The notes: generated by a model not told the origin, from the sequence alone. Shown: positions 9,518 through 19,666, counted from the first letter of the stretch. The stretch is 60,843 bases of DNA from Sphingobacterium shayense (GCF_013179575.1 NZ_JABMCQ010000007.1:1-60843), one strand, 5' to 3'. Numbers and translations: made by a program.

Positions 9518-12337
9518 TTACTGCGCATTTAAGAACATTGATTTTTTCGATACAAGCTCGCGGAAATATGGATCTTGAAGATCGTCGATAAATCGAATTG
9601 CTTCTCCTGTAGATTTCATTTCTGGTCCTAATTGTTTATCCACTTCAGGAAATTTAGAGAATGAAAACACAGGTTCTTTAATAGCCCAGCCAGTTAACTT
9701 ACGTTCAATTTTGAAATCTTTCAATTTGTTTACACCCAACATTACTTTTGTTGCAATGTTTATATACGGAACATCATATGCCTTCGCAATGAAAGGTACA
9801 GTACGCGATGCACGGGGATTCGCTTCTATAACAAACACCTTGTCGTCTTTAATTGCAAACTGGATATTTAAAAGCCCCTTTACATCAAGCGCTTTAGCAA
9901 GTTTAACAGAGTATTCCTCCATTTTATCTTGGACGCTTTGTGATAAGCTAAATGGTGGTAATACCGCTGAGGAATCCCCAGAGTGAATCCCCGCAGGCTC
10001 GATATGTTCCATCATCCCTATAATATGTACATCTTCTCCATCACAAATCGAATCTGATTCAGCTTCTTCGGCGCGATCTAAGAAATGGTCAATTAAGATG
10101 TGGTTTCCAGGAAGACTTTTAAGTAGGTTTACCACCGCTTTTTCTAGGTCTTCGTCATTGATTACGATACTCATACCTTGCCCGCCTAGTACGTATGATG
10201 GACGAACTAAAACAGGGTAGCCTACTTCGTTTGCTACCTTGATAGCTTCTTCGGCTGAAGTGGCGACGCCATATTTTGGATAAGGAATATCAAGTTCTTT
10301 TAGTAGATCAGAGAATCGTCCACGGTCCTCAGCTAAATCCATATTCTCGAAGGATGTACCGATTATTTTTACACCCAACGCTTCGAGTTGATTAGCCATT
10401 TTAAGGGCTGTTTGGCCTCCTAGTTGTACGATAACTCCTTCAGGTTTCTCTAATTCAACAATTTCGCGAACATGTTCCCAAAACACGGGTTCAAAATATA
10501 ATTTATCAGCCATGTTAAAATCTGTTGAAACGGTTTCGGGATTACAATTCACCATTATCGCTTCATACCCTGCTTCTTTCGCCGCTATCAATCCATGTAC
10601 ACAAGAGTAATCAAATTCAATACCTTGCCCAATGCGGTTTGGTCCAGATCCTAATACAACGATTTTTTTTCTATCAGATACTACAGATTCATTTTCGTCT
10701 TCGAATGTCGAGTAGTAATATGGTGTTTGTGCCGGGAATTCCGCTGCACAAGTATCTACCATCTTATAAACACGATTAATTCCTAATTCTTTACGACGAT
10801 TGTATACTTGATCTTCCGTTACATTACCTAATAACCAAGAAATTTGGGCATCAGAGTAACCCTTTTGTTTTAATGTGACAAAAAAGTCACGAGGTATATT
10901 ATTTAGTTGGTATCTACGTAATTCTGTTTCGTATTGTACGAGTTCTTGAATTTGGACTAAGAACCATTTGTCAATTCGTGTTGCCTTTCTAATCGATTCT
11001 AATGGTACACCAAGTTCAAATGCATCTTTAATATGGAATAGGCGATCACCACTTGGGTGTTCAAGGCTATCCATAATTTCCTCTAAATTGCGAAGTTGTC
11101 GTCCGTCCGCGCCTAATCCCCAACGATTAGTTTCTAACGATTGACATGCTTTTTGAAGGGCTTCTATAAAAGTACGGCCTATCGACATTACCTCTCCAAC
11201 TGCCTTCATTTGTAAGCCTAGTTCTTTATTCGCTCCCTTAAATTTATCAAAATTAAAACGAGGAATTTTTACGATAACGTAATCTAATGTAGGTTCAAAA
11301 TATGCGGAAGTCGTCTTTGTAATTTGGTTTTGTAGCTCGTCTAGATTATATCCGATAGCAAGTTTCGCAGCAATTTTTGCAATCGGGTAGCCTGTCGCTT
11401 TGGAGGCTAACGCCGAAGAGCGAGACACACGTGGATTAATCTCGATTGCAATGATTTCTTCGTTTTCAGGATTCACAGAGAATTGAACATTACATCCCCC
11501 AGCAAAATTCCCTATAGAGCGCATCATGCGAATTGCTTTGTTGCGCATATCTTGGTAACATTTGTCACTAAGGGTCATACCAGGAGCTACAGTAATCGAG
11601 TCTCCTGTATGTATTCCCATTGGATCAAAATTTTCAATGGTACAAATGATAATTACGTTGTCATTTGTATCACGTAAAAGTTCGAGTTCAAATTCTTTCC
11701 ATCCTAAAACGGCTTGCTCGACAAGTACTTCATGTGTTGGAGATGCGTGGAGACCTCTGTTTAATGCTGCATCAAATTCTTCTTTTTTGTGTACAAACCC
11801 GCCGCCTGTACCTGCAAGGGTATATGAAGGGCGAATAACAAGCGGAAATCCGATTTCTTGAGCTGCTTCTTTTCCTTCTAGAAAAGAGTTTGCTATTTTA
11901 GAAGTAGCAACACCCACTCCGATATCGATCATTAATTTGCGAAATTCCTCACGGTTTTCCGTCTTTTCGATGGCGGCAACGTCAACACCAATAACTTGTA
12001 CATTGTATTCGTCCCACAATCCAAGATTGGAGGCTTCGATACATAAATTTAATGCCGTTTGACCACCCATGGTTGGCAGCACGGCGTCGATTTTTTGTTC
12101 TTTTAGAATGCTTTCGATGCTTTCACACGTAAGCGGCAATAAATAGACATGATCTGCAATAACCTTATCGGTCATAATCGTTGCAGGATTTGAATTGATA
12201 ATGGATACTTCGATGCCCTCTTCTTTTAACGATAGAGCAGCTTGAGATCCTGAATAATCAAATTCACAGGCTTGACCAATAACAATGGGGCCCGAACCAA
12301 TGATTAAAACGGAGTTGATGGAGGTGTTTCTAGGCAT
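9518..12337 (-). CDS. carB: Carbamoyl-phosphate synthase large chain
   Basis: This enzyme makes carbamoyl phosphate from bicarbonate, ATP and ammonia channelled from the small chain, feeding arginine and pyrimidine synthesis. Two ATP-grasp halves are visible. The first begins NSVLIIGSGPIVIGQACEFDYSG and the second, after about residue 555, KIVVLGSGPNRIGQGIEFDYS. Both contain the VRPSY.L-type glycine loop. The protein has 939 aa and ends just after the second synthetase half, so the roughly 130-residue allosteric (MGS-like) domain of the E. coli enzyme (about 1070 aa) is missing. The stop is followed by a strong stem-loop, and shorter CarB proteins are, as I recall, usual in this phylum, so truncation is unlikely. 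carA is not adjacent. Confidence 0.95.
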   Translation of the reverse strand: MPRNTSINSVLIIGSGPIVIGQACEFDYSGSQAALSLKEEGIEVSIINSNPATIMTDKVIADHVYLLPLTCESIESILKEQKIDAVLPTMGGQTALNLCIEASNLGLWDEYNVQVIGVDVAAIEKTENREEFRKLMIDIGVGVATSKIANSFLEGKEAAQEIGFPLVIRPSYTLAGTGGGFVHKKEEFDAALNRGLHASPTHEVLVEQAVLGWKEFELELLRDTNDNVIIICTIENFDPMGIHTGDSITVAPGMTLSDKCYQDMRNKAIRMMRSIGNFAGGCNVQFSVNPENEEIIAIEINPRVSRSSALASKATGYPIAKIAAKLAIGYNLDELQNQITKTTSAYFEPTLDYVIVKIPRFNFDKFKGANKELGLQMKAVGEVMSIGRTFIEALQKACQSLETNRWGLGADGRQLRNLEEIMDSLEHPSGDRLFHIKDAFELGVPLESIRKATRIDKWFLVQIQELVQYETELRRYQLNNIPRDFFVTLKQKGYSDAQISWLLGNVTEDQVYNRRKELGINRVYKMVDTCAAEFPAQTPYYYSTFEDENESVVSDRKKIVVLGSGPNRIGQGIEFDYSCVHGLIAAKEAGYEAIMVNCNPETVSTDFNMADKLYFEPVFWEHVREIVELEKPEGVIVQLGGQTALKMANQLEALGVKIIGTSFENMDLAEDRGRFSDLLKELDIPYPKYGVATSAEEAIKVANEVGYPVLVRPSYVLGGQGMSIVINDEDLEKAVVNLLKSLPGNHILIDHFLDRAEEAESDSICDGEDVHIIGMMEHIEPAGIHSGDSSAVLPPFSLSQSVQDKMEEYSVKLAKALDVKGLLNIQFAIKDDKVFVIEANPRASRTVPFIAKAYDVPYINIATKVMLGVNKLKDFKIERKLTGWAIKEPVFSFSKFPEVDKQLGPEMKSTGEAIRFIDDLQDPYFRELVSKKSMFLNAQ

Positions 12338-12436
12338 TATTCTTATTCAAAAAATTAATCTTCAGTGTCTTTTGTTGATCAAAGCGTCGAAAATTTGCCT
12401 TAAAATGGAGGGAATTCCGACTCCTTTGTCGGAGTG

Positions 12437-12444
12437 CAAAGTTA
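12437..12444 (-). promoter_or_regulatory. Candidate -7 box of carB
   Basis: Read on the minus strand this is TAACTTTG, followed by CACT. The 12-mer TAACTTTGCACT is identical to the one just upstream of lipA on the other strand. No clear TTTG -33 box is present. The leader of about 100 nt to the ATG can form small alternative hairpins (CCGAC/GTCGG or ACTCC/GGAGT). Confidence 0.5.
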
Positions 12445-12571
12445 CATTAATTTTATTAATATTTAGTGGATTATCTATAACTTTTAATATTTGTTTACCA
12501 TTTTTTGATTCGAATGAATACAAAATCGTCAAAATTTCTAGATACCGATGTTTTTGCCACAGTTATCCCTT

Positions 12572-14821
12572 TTAATAAATGACAATCTCGTCGGTCATTA
12601 GATAGCCTCCTTTTGGGTTAGTCGCAATTACTTTAACGAATCGTGCCATCTGGGGCTTTACTAAATCCACCTGGAAAGTTTGAAATTGTAGTTTCGGATT
12701 CTCCGAGTTTCTATAATTTTTCACCACTTCGATTTCACGATAGTTTTTCCCGTTGTCGGATAAATAAACGTGAAACTCGTCAGGGAAATAGATACCTGGC
12801 CCAGGCAATTGCATAAAACGCATGCTTACCGATTTTATTTCTTCTCGACGTTCAAAGTCAACATAAGCATCAAAGTTTCCGACAAAGCCTTGCCATTGGA
12901 GATCATGGTAGGAGAGCCCTCCAAACTCTCCATTGGAGAGAGTAAACTCTTTTTGAGCAGCATAAACTTCCCATGGCGTGTTATAATGAATTTTTTTGTT
13001 TATCCCCTTGTGTATATCTAGCTTTATTTCTTCAATAGGACTAACTTGAACAGAGTCAATGAATGAGGCTGCTTTGATTGTACTTGTCGAACTCAATATG
13101 ATAGGGTTCGTGAACGGAGTGTCGTCTGCAGTCGGTGTTGTTCCGTCAGTTGTGTAATATATTAAGGGGTTACTTTGTTCGGAAATAAGCGATACCGTGT
13201 TCGTCTTTTTTTCTTTGTCGAAAGTTACCGTGGATCTCACATTGTAGGAGGGGCGATAGTAGTTAACTTCAAGTTTTTGTAATATTTTATAATGTTCTTG
13301 AAGTCTGTGTCTAAAATCTAACCAACTCCGGTCCTCTTGATTGGTCCAATTTACTTCAGCGAGTGCGATAGCTCTGGGAAAGGCCATGTATTCGACTTGC
13401 TGATAAGTCGAAATATATTCGGTCCATAGGTTCGCTTGTGCGCCTAGAATATGTTTTGATTTGTCTTCGGGTAATCCATTAGGAATTGGATTGTAGGAAT
13501 ACACTTTATCTAAAGGGAGGAAACCTCCAATGGCTTCTGGTTGAGTTCGCGGATCTGTTTGGTAGCTGTCAAAATAAAGATATTCTCCAGGCGTCATTAT
13601 TACATCGTGTCCCATGTTAGCCGCGTTCATACCTCCCTCTTCCCCTCGCCAACTCATAACTGTTGCCCCCTCGGATAGTCCGCCCTCTAATATTTCGTCC
13701 CATCCAATTAGTTTTCGTCCATTAGCTTGTAGGAAGTTGTCGATCTCTTTGATAAGGTAACTTTGCAGTTCTTCACCTGTTTTTAGCTTTTTTTCTTTTT
13801 TTAATGCTTGACATTTTGGACAGTTTTCCCAGTGTGTTTTGTTTGCCTCATCTCCCCCTATATGAATATAAGGTGATGGAAAAATATCTAGAACTTCGGT
13901 AAGAACATTTTTTAAAAACGTGTATGTTTCCGGGTTTCCTACACAGAATTCTGCCTGGGTATAGGCTTTTCCTGTACAAGATAATTCCGGGTATAGCGCA
14001 AGTACTTCTTCGGAGTGTCCCGGCATTTCGATCTCGGGTATTATAGTGACACCTTTCGCCGCAGCATAAGCAACAAGTTCTCTTGCTTGTTCTTGTGTAT
14101 AGAATCCTCCGCTTGCATTTGGCGACCCCTGCTCCACATATTGGCGCCCATTGTTCCACCAGTCCTTCCACTTTGTGTGGGTGCGCCAGGCGGCTTTCCT
14201 GGTGAGCTCAGGATATTTTTTTATCTCTAATCGCCACCCAGCGCCATCGGTGAAATGCCAATGGAAATAATTGAACTTATAGAGAGCCATGATATCGATA
14301 TACTTTTTTATAAAGCTTACTGGCATATAATGCCTAGAGACATCAAGATGAAGGCCGCGGTATTTAAATCGGGGACTGTCATCAATAGTAAGCTGAGGAA
14401 GGACATTCGCATTTTGCTCTAGTAAGCCGAGCTGCACTAATGTGTAGATTCCAGAGATCATTGCTTGTGTTTCACCAGCTTTGATTAAAATCCCAGATTC
14501 GTCGACTTGTAGTCTGTAGGCGCCGGGTTGTATTTTATCTTGGGGCGTTGCGGGAAATATTCGAATTCCAGTGTGGTGTTTTTTTCCTACTTTTTTTATC
14601 ACTTCCACTTGAAGTGCGGCAATTTCGGGATAAGCGGAAAGTAGAGGTGCTAAATTTTTAAATTCTTCTGTTACATATATTGACATCGAAGACGAAATCT
14701 GTGTAGTTCCTACCCCGTATGTAATCTTATTTGGTTTCGGTATAAGATTCAATGCCTTATGTTGAGCTGTGATCGAAGAGGATATGAATATTGCGAGTAA
14801 AACAAGAATTAGATTACGCAT
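12572..14821 (-). CDS. Secreted beta-N-acetylhexosaminidase, GH20
   Basis: GH20 enzymes remove terminal N-acetylglucosamine or N-acetylgalactosamine by substrate-assisted catalysis. From the ATG at 14821 the protein has 749 aa; an in-frame TTG 12 nt upstream is less likely as the start. A signal peptide (about 1-20, ending ITAQ) is followed by the GH20b-type domain, then the catalytic barrel from about residue 155 (YRGLHLDVSRHY). The Asp-Glu catalytic pair is D324-E325 in HIGGDEAN. After the barrel come a short beta domain and a C-terminal region (about 615-749) resembling an F5/8 type C carbohydrate-binding module. It is a single gene; substrate could be chitin fragments or glycan ends. Confidence 0.93.
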   Translation of the reverse strand: MRNLILVLLAIFISSSITAQHKALNLIPKPNKITYGVGTTQISSSMSIYVTEEFKNLAPLLSAYPEIAALQVEVIKKVGKKHHTGIRIFPATPQDKIQPGAYRLQVDESGILIKAGETQAMISGIYTLVQLGLLEQNANVLPQLTIDDSPRFKYRGLHLDVSRHYMPVSFIKKYIDIMALYKFNYFHWHFTDGAGWRLEIKKYPELTRKAAWRTHTKWKDWWNNGRQYVEQGSPNASGGFYTQEQARELVAYAAAKGVTIIPEIEMPGHSEEVLALYPELSCTGKAYTQAEFCVGNPETYTFLKNVLTEVLDIFPSPYIHIGGDEANKTHWENCPKCQALKKEKKLKTGEELQSYLIKEIDNFLQANGRKLIGWDEILEGGLSEGATVMSWRGEEGGMNAANMGHDVIMTPGEYLYFDSYQTDPRTQPEAIGGFLPLDKVYSYNPIPNGLPEDKSKHILGAQANLWTEYISTYQQVEYMAFPRAIALAEVNWTNQEDRSWLDFRHRLQEHYKILQKLEVNYYRPSYNVRSTVTFDKEKKTNTVSLISEQSNPLIYYTTDGTTPTADDTPFTNPIILSSTSTIKAASFIDSVQVSPIEEIKLDIHKGINKKIHYNTPWEVYAAQKEFTLSNGEFGGLSYHDLQWQGFVGNFDAYVDFERREEIKSVSMRFMQLPGPGIYFPDEFHVYLSDNGKNYREIEVVKNYRNSENPKLQFQTFQVDLVKPQMARFVKVIATNPKGGYLMTDEIVIY

Positions 14822-14956
14822 AGCGGACACCAAATTAGTTGAGTTACAAATATCTTAATTTTTTATCAAAGGCAGTGAAGAGAATTTATGAGCATAGTTG
14901 AAAAATATGATAATGTAACTACAATCATACCTTCATGATATTAATGGAATAATGAT

Positions 14957-14964
14957 TAACTTTG
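14957..14964 (+). promoter_or_regulatory. Candidate -7 box of lipA, very close to the start codon
   Basis: TAACTTTG matches the Bacteroidota -7 consensus and is followed by CACT, exactly as in the carB leader. The box ends 5 nt before the ATG at 14969, so transcription would begin at or next to the start codon and give a leaderless message. The -33 region is not convincing. Confidence 0.4.
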
Positions 14965-14968
14965 CACT

Positions 14969-15850
14969 ATGATTGAACTACCTGTTATTCCAGTTACCCA
15001 AACTCAACGTAAACCCGATTGGTTACGCGTGAAATTACCGGTGGGTAAAGAGTATCGTCATGTACGTAATTTGGTTGACGAGCATAAGTTACATACCATT
15101 TGCGAAAGTGGTAATTGTCCTAATATGGGCGAGTGTTGGGGAGCAGGGACAGCAACTTTTATGATATTAGGAAATATTTGTACACGTTCTTGTTCATTCT
15201 GTGCGGTTGCGACAGGTCGTCCGTTAAGTGTTGACCTGGATGAACCTGCAAGAGTCGCAAATTCAGTAAAATTGATGCAAGTCAAACACTGTGTGATCAC
15301 TTCCGTAGATCGTGATGATTTGAAAGATGGAGGATCTATTATATGGGCAGAAACCATTAACGCAATTCGTCGTGAAAGTCCGGAGACGACATTAGAAACT
15401 CTCATCCCTGATTTTAAAGGAAATTGGGAGAACCTAGAACGTGTGATCGCTGTTCGTCCAGAAGTCGTTTCGCATAACTTAGAAACGGTCAGAAGACTTA
15501 CTAGAGAAGTGCGTATTCAAGCTAAATATGATCGCTCGTTAGAGTGTCTGCGTCGGATTTCTGACGCTGGGTTAAGAACGAAGTCAGGCATAATGCTTGG
15601 TTTTGGTGAAACAGAGGAGGACGTAATAGAGGCTATGCAAGATCTTTACGATGTAGGAGTTCATATTTTAACGCTTGGACAATACCTACAGCCGACTAAA
15701 GCCCATCATCCAGTGGTGGAGTGGATTACACCCCAGCAGTTTGAGAAGTATAAGCAAATTGGGCTTGACATGGGTTTTAAATACGTCGAGTCAGGACCAT
15801 TGGTTCGCTCTTCTTATCACGCAGAGAAGCATCTATTTGATATGCAATAA
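14969..15850 (+). CDS. lipA: Lipoyl synthase
   Basis: This radical-SAM enzyme inserts two sulfurs into protein-bound octanoyl groups to make lipoate. All signature motifs are present in the 293-aa protein. The auxiliary cluster motif is C-x4-C-x5-C ([12 protein letters not shown]) and the radical-SAM motif is C-x3-C-x2-C (CTRSCSFC). The terminal [12 protein letters not shown] carries the RSSY serine that ligates the auxiliary cluster. The length is typical. It stands alone, with a bidirectional terminator 20 nt after its stop; lipB is not adjacent. Confidence 0.97.
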   Translation: MIELPVIPVTQTQRKPDWLRVKLPVGKEYRHVRNLVDEHKLHTICESGNCPNMGECWGAGTATFMILGNICTRSCSFCAVATGRPLSVDLDEPARVANSVKLMQVKHCVITSVDRDDLKDGGSIIWAETINAIRRESPETTLETLIPDFKGNWENLERVIAVRPEVVSHNLETVRRLTREVRIQAKYDRSLECLRRISDAGLRTKSGIMLGFGETEEDVIEAMQDLYDVGVHILTLGQYLQPTKAHHPVVEWITPQQFEKYKQIGLDMGFKYVESGPLVRSSYHAEKHLFDMQ

Positions 15851-15866
15851 AATTAGTTTAACAGTA

Positions 15867-15906
15867 AAAAAACGTCTCTTCATATTATTGAAGAGACGTT
15901 TTTTTT
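15867..15906. terminator. Bidirectional intrinsic terminator between lipA and the amidohydrolase
   Basis: A perfect 12-bp stem, AACGTCTCTTCA (15871-15882) with TGAAGAGACGTT (15889-15900), surrounds the loop TATTAT. It has an A-run before and a T-run after, so it works in both directions between two convergent genes. Confidence 0.93.
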
Positions 15907-15924
15907 ACTATTATAATATTGGAT

Positions 15925-17565
15925 CTAATATTCATATACCGTCTCTCCCGCGATAACAGTTCGTAATGTTTTGATTGCCCTCAATTGCTCTGCAGGTGCT
16001 GTCATTATATCGTCCTCAAGCACTACGAAATCAGCGTCCTTACCCGGTTCGATACTTCCGCGCTTTTTTTCTTGAAAGCACGAAAAAGCAGCCCAAGTTG
16101 TCATCCCCCGGAGGGCCTGTTCTCTCGTAATAGCATTTTCTATTTGGAATCCTTGCTGTGGAAATCCTGTTTTATCAACACGTGCTACGGCCGCATGAAA
16201 ACCGTAAAGTGGATTGAAGTGTTCAACAGGGAAGTCACTTCCTAGTGCAAGCTTGCCATATTGTTGTAAAAGATCTTTATAGGCGTAGGCCCCTTTCATA
16301 CGTTCAGAACCAAGACGTTCCTCTGCCCAATACATGTCCGAAGTAGCGTGTGTTGGCTGTACAGAGGGAATAATATGAAATTTAGCAAATTTGCTGAAAT
16401 CGCTAGGAGCTATAATTTGAGCGTGTTCAATACGCCAACGCCGCTTTTTACCATTTTTTAGATGCTTCCCATAGGTGTCTAGTATGAGTCTGTTAGCTGA
16501 GTCGCCAATAGCATGGGTATTTACTTGATAAGGGGAAGCGGCTAAAGTTTGTATTACTTTATCAAATTCTTCGGGTGTATGTAAGAGAAATCCTCGAGAC
16601 GGGGCGTCATGGTAGTGGTCTAAAAGGCAGGCTCCACGTGATCCAAGAGCTCCATCCGCCATCAACTTGATAGATCTTATCGAGAGTCGATCGGTTTCGT
16701 AGAAACCATCATCAATTGCTCTTTTAATATTAGACGGATTTCCGGCAATCATAGCATAGTCTCTGATTTTTAACGAATCTTGCTGATAAAATTTTTTAAG
16801 CTGCTCGAGTTCTTCGAACGAAAGACCTGCATCTACGATGCTTGTTAATCCTACCGAAAAAAGCGAGTCTTGTGCTTTTCTTAGACTTAGCAAACGATCT
16901 CTTTCGTCGGAACCGGGGATATAACGTGAAACGAGAGAGATTGCGTTGTCAATCAGAATTCCAGTCAGCCGGTTAGTACTGTCTCTTCCTAAAATACCTC
17001 CCGATACGTTTTCGTTACTATCTAATTTCGATAGTTCAATTGCTTTGGAGTTTACTAGCGCAGCATGGTAATCCACACGAGAAATAAAGATTGCGGTGTT
17101 TGGGAAGTACTTGTCTAGACTATCTTTTGTAGGGAATTCATTTTCCTCCCATAAATTTTGATCCCAACCACCTCCGACCACCCAAGTTTTTTCAGGATTA
17201 GCTTGTTGATAAACCTTAAGCCTTCTAATTACTTCGTCGAACGATGCTGATCCATTTAGATCTACTTGAGCAAGTAAGTCGGCGAACATAAAAAAGTGGG
17301 CATGAGCATCGTAGAAGCCGGGGTATATGGGTTTTCCTAGTGCGTCTATACTTTCTTTTGCATTATATTTATTTTGAATACTTTCCGTACTCCCGATATC
17401 TACAAAAACACCATTTTTCACGGCAAATGCTTCAGCTTGTCGAAAAGCTGAATCTACCGTATATACTTTTGCGTTGTAGACAATAAGATCTACTTCTTTG
17501 TTTGTGGTACAGCCAATGATAAGTAATGGCAATAAAAGGAGTGATAGGTTTTGAATTCTTCTCAT
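15925..17565 (-). CDS. Amidohydrolase-family lipoprotein (YtcJ-like)
   Basis: This is a metal-dependent hydrolase of the amidohydrolase superfamily, PF07969 type. The 546-aa protein has a signal peptide with lipobox LIIGC (cysteine near residue 19), so it should be anchored in a membrane facing the periplasm or surface. The metal-binding HAHFF follows the composite beta-sandwich domain (YPGFYDAHAHFF). Later metal-ligand regions include NTHAIGD, RIEHAQI and LALGSDFPVEH, and the C-terminal GSIEPGKDADFVVL closes the sandwich. The family includes N-substituted formamide deformylases and exoenzymes of unknown substrate; the sequence does not decide among them. Confidence 0.88.
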   Translation of the reverse strand: MRRIQNLSLLLLPLLIIGCTTNKEVDLIVYNAKVYTVDSAFRQAEAFAVKNGVFVDIGSTESIQNKYNAKESIDALGKPIYPGFYDAHAHFFMFADLLAQVDLNGSASFDEVIRRLKVYQQANPEKTWVVGGGWDQNLWEENEFPTKDSLDKYFPNTAIFISRVDYHAALVNSKAIELSKLDSNENVSGGILGRDSTNRLTGILIDNAISLVSRYIPGSDERDRLLSLRKAQDSLFSVGLTSIVDAGLSFEELEQLKKFYQQDSLKIRDYAMIAGNPSNIKRAIDDGFYETDRLSIRSIKLMADGALGSRGACLLDHYHDAPSRGFLLHTPEEFDKVIQTLAASPYQVNTHAIGDSANRLILDTYGKHLKNGKKRRWRIEHAQIIAPSDFSKFAKFHIIPSVQPTHATSDMYWAEERLGSERMKGAYAYKDLLQQYGKLALGSDFPVEHFNPLYGFHAAVARVDKTGFPQQGFQIENAITREQALRGMTTWAAFSCFQEKKRGSIEPGKDADFVVLEDDIMTAPAEQLRAIKTLRTVIAGETVYEY

Positions 17566-17637
17566 CCGACAATTGTTAAGTGATGTCTAAAATACGAAAT
17601 AACTGTGATGTCCGTATTTTCGAGGTAAAGTATAAAT

Positions 17638-17676
17638 AAAAAATCCTTGTCATAAAAGAAGGACAAGGATTTTTTA
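17638..17676. terminator. Intrinsic terminator after the bacilliredoxin gene
   Basis: AAATCCTTGTC (17641-17651) pairs with GACAAGGATTT (17662-17672), 11 perfect pairs around a 10-nt loop, with A-rich and T-rich flanks on both sides. On the minus strand it lies 52 nt after the bacilliredoxin stop and before the amidohydrolase start. Confidence 0.85.
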
Positions 17677-17727
17677 TTCTGAAAAATCTATAAAGCGATT
17701 CTAGTAAGGATTGCTTTTTTAAAAAAT

Positions 17728-18138
17728 TTAACAATATTCATCAAAAGCTGCAATCAAATTGTCTGCAATCATTTGTGCGGGACGACCTTCGATCATGTGT
17801 CTCTCTATCATATGAACCAATTTTCCGTCTTTGAAAAGGGCCATTGCTGGAGATGATGGAGGATAAGGTAACATATAATTACGTGCTTTATCGACGGCAT
17901 CTTTTTCCATACCTGCAAACACCGTAACTAGTTTGCTGGGTTTTTTGCCATTTTCCACCGCGAATCGAGCCGCTGGGCGGGCGTTCGCTGCTGCGCATCC
18001 ACAGACCGAGTTCACGACGACAAACACCGTGCCCTCCGCAGGTATTACTGCATCTACTTCATCGGCATTTTTTAATTCTTGGAATCCTGCGTCTACAAGC
18101 TCTTGACGCATCGGAGCTACTAAATATTCTGGATACAT
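17728..18138 (-). CDS. Bacilliredoxin, BrxA/BrxB (YphP/YqiW) family
   Basis: Bacilliredoxins have a thioredoxin fold and act on mixed disulfides with low-molecular-weight thiols. The family is recognised from VVNSVCGCAAANARP, with the CGC redox motif at C46 and C48, and from YPPSSPAMALF and MIERHMIEGR. The ATG at 18138 gives MYPEYLVAPMRQEL, the family's normal N-terminus and 136 aa. A frame extension to a TTG at 18159 is rejected. Because Bacteroidota are not generally known for bacillithiol, I do not assign the thiol partner; the family is common there. Confidence 0.9.
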   Translation of the reverse strand: MYPEYLVAPMRQELVDAGFQELKNADEVDAVIPAEGTVFVVVNSVCGCAAANARPAARFAVENGKKPSKLVTVFAGMEKDAVDKARNYMLPYPPSSPAMALFKDGKLVHMIERHMIEGRPAQMIADNLIAAFDEYC

Positions 18139-18195
18139 TTCGTTTTTTTTTAATGTCAAAAATTAATTAAAGTTGACTCAAGAAGGCAACCAACA

Positions 18196-18227
18196 CAAAG
18201 GTAATGCTTTGTATTCCTTTAATCAAT
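18196..18227 (-). promoter_or_regulatory. Candidate promoter of the bacilliredoxin gene
   Basis: On the minus strand ATTG (18227-18224), 20 nt, then TACCTTTG (18203-18196) fits the Bacteroidota -33/-7 pattern. The -7 box ends 57 nt before the ATG. Confidence 0.45.
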
Positions 18228-18278
18228 ATCCGATCCTCAGGATTATGTCAGAATTCGTTAGAAAAGGCGCAAATTGTC

Positions 18279-18309
18279 TTTGAAATCAGGTAAGTAACGG
18301 TTATTTTTG
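18279..18309 (+). promoter_or_regulatory. Promoter of ahcY (Bacteroidota type)
   Basis: TTTG (18279-18282), a 19-nt spacer, then TATTTTTG (18302-18309) is a full match to TTTG-N19-TAnnTTTG. It ends 20 nt before the ahcY ATG. Confidence 0.65.
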
Positions 18310-18329
18310 TTATAGAAATAAATAAAATT

Positions 18330-19646
18330 ATGACTACAAAAGAATCAACCTACGTACCATACAAAGTAAAAGACATAAGTCTCGCCGAATGGGGACGAAA
18401 AGAAATAGAATTAGCCGAAGCTGAAATGCCTGGTTTAATGAGCTTGAGAAAAGAATTCGGAACCGAAAAGCCGCTTCAGGGGGCACGTATCGCGGGATGC
18501 CTACATATGACGATTCAAACAGCCGTGTTAATCGAAACATTAGTTGCCTTAGGTGCGCAAGTTTCTTGGTCGTCTTGTAATATTTTTTCTACTCAGGATC
18601 ACGCGGCTGCCGCGATCGCTGCTGCGGGGATCCCGGTTTATGCTTGGAAAGGTATGAATGAACAGGAGTTTAATTGGTGTATTGAACAAACTTTGTTTTT
18701 TGGACAGGAACGGCAACCGTTAAACATGATACTTGATGACGGAGGGGATTTAACTAATATGGTTTTTGATCAGTTTCCCGAACTAATTGACGGAATCCGT
18801 GGACTTTCCGAGGAGACGACAACGGGTGTCCATCGTTTGTATGAACGGATGAAAAATGGCACATTACATTTGCCCGCGATCAATGTCAACGACTCGGTTA
18901 CTAAATCAAAGTTCGATAATAAATACGGATGTCGCGAATCACTAGTAGATGCTATCCGGCGTGCGACTGATTTGATGCTTGCCGGTAAAGTTGCCGTCGT
19001 TGCGGGTTATGGCGACGTTGGAAAAGGTTCCGCGGAGTCCTTACGCTCCGCAGGTGTGCGTGTAATTGTTACTGAAATCGATCCAATTTGTGCGCTTCAG
19101 GCTGCAATGGAAGGTTTTGAAGTCAAAAAAATGTATGATGCTATTAAAGAAGCGAATATCGTCGTAACCACAACAGGTAATAAAGATATTATACGCTCCG
19201 AACATTTCAAGTTGATGAAAGATAAAACGGTCGTATGTAACATTGGACATTTCGACAATGAAATCGATGTTGCTTGGTTAAACGAAAATTATGGTTCAAG
19301 CAAAGTCGAAATTAAGCCTCAAGTGGACAAGTATTCAATTGATGGTACAGATATTATTTTGCTCGCTGAGGGACGTTTAGTAAATTTAGGCTGTGCTACC
19401 GGTCACCCTTCCTTTGTAATGTCTAACTCTTTTACAAATCAGACGCTTGCACAAATTGAATTATGGACCAATCCAGATAAATACGACAAAAAAGTCTATA
19501 CATTGCCTAAGTATTTGGATGAGAAAGTTGCTAGGCTGCATCTAGCACATATTGGTGTTGAGCTTGATACTTTATCGCAAGAACAAGCGGCCTACATCGG
19601 CGTAACGGTTGAGGGGCCTTATAAGGCCGATGCTTACCGGTATTAG
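18330..19646 (+). CDS. ahcY: Adenosylhomocysteinase (S-adenosyl-L-homocysteine hydrolase)
   Basis: This enzyme splits S-adenosylhomocysteine into adenosine and homocysteine, relieving inhibition of methyltransferases. The 438-aa protein carries the NAD-binding motif [16 protein letters not shown] (about residues 220-235), substrate residues in [13 protein letters not shown], and the conserved C-terminus KADAYRY. That tail completes the NAD site of the neighbouring subunit. The length is normal. It is transcribed alone from a clear promoter and ends at a terminator with an unusually long loop. Confidence 0.97.
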   Translation: MTTKESTYVPYKVKDISLAEWGRKEIELAEAEMPGLMSLRKEFGTEKPLQGARIAGCLHMTIQTAVLIETLVALGAQVSWSSCNIFSTQDHAAAAIAAAGIPVYAWKGMNEQEFNWCIEQTLFFGQERQPLNMILDDGGDLTNMVFDQFPELIDGIRGLSEETTTGVHRLYERMKNGTLHLPAINVNDSVTKSKFDNKYGCRESLVDAIRRATDLMLAGKVAVVAGYGDVGKGSAESLRSAGVRVIVTEIDPICALQAAMEGFEVKKMYDAIKEANIVVTTTGNKDIIRSEHFKLMKDKTVVCNIGHFDNEIDVAWLNENYGSSKVEIKPQVDKYSIDGTDIILLAEGRLVNLGCATGHPSFVMSNSFTNQTLAQIELWTNPDKYDKKVYTLPKYLDEKVARLHLAHIGVELDTLSQEQAAYIGVTVEGPYKADAYRY

Positions 19647-19666
19647 TTCGCAAGAAATGATAAAAC

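Noticed and set aside
9518..12337. carB as a truncated pseudogene
   Set aside because: Both synthetase halves are intact, the stop is followed by a strong stem-loop, and shorter CarB proteins are, as I recall, usual in this phylum.
14822..14833. TTG start four codons upstream for the GH20 protein
   Set aside because: ATG at 14821 gives a normal signal peptide; TTG starts are uncommon when an ATG is close.
18139..18159. TTG start extending the bacilliredoxin by seven residues
   Set aside because: The family's usual N-terminus begins at the internal ATG (MYPEYLVAPM).
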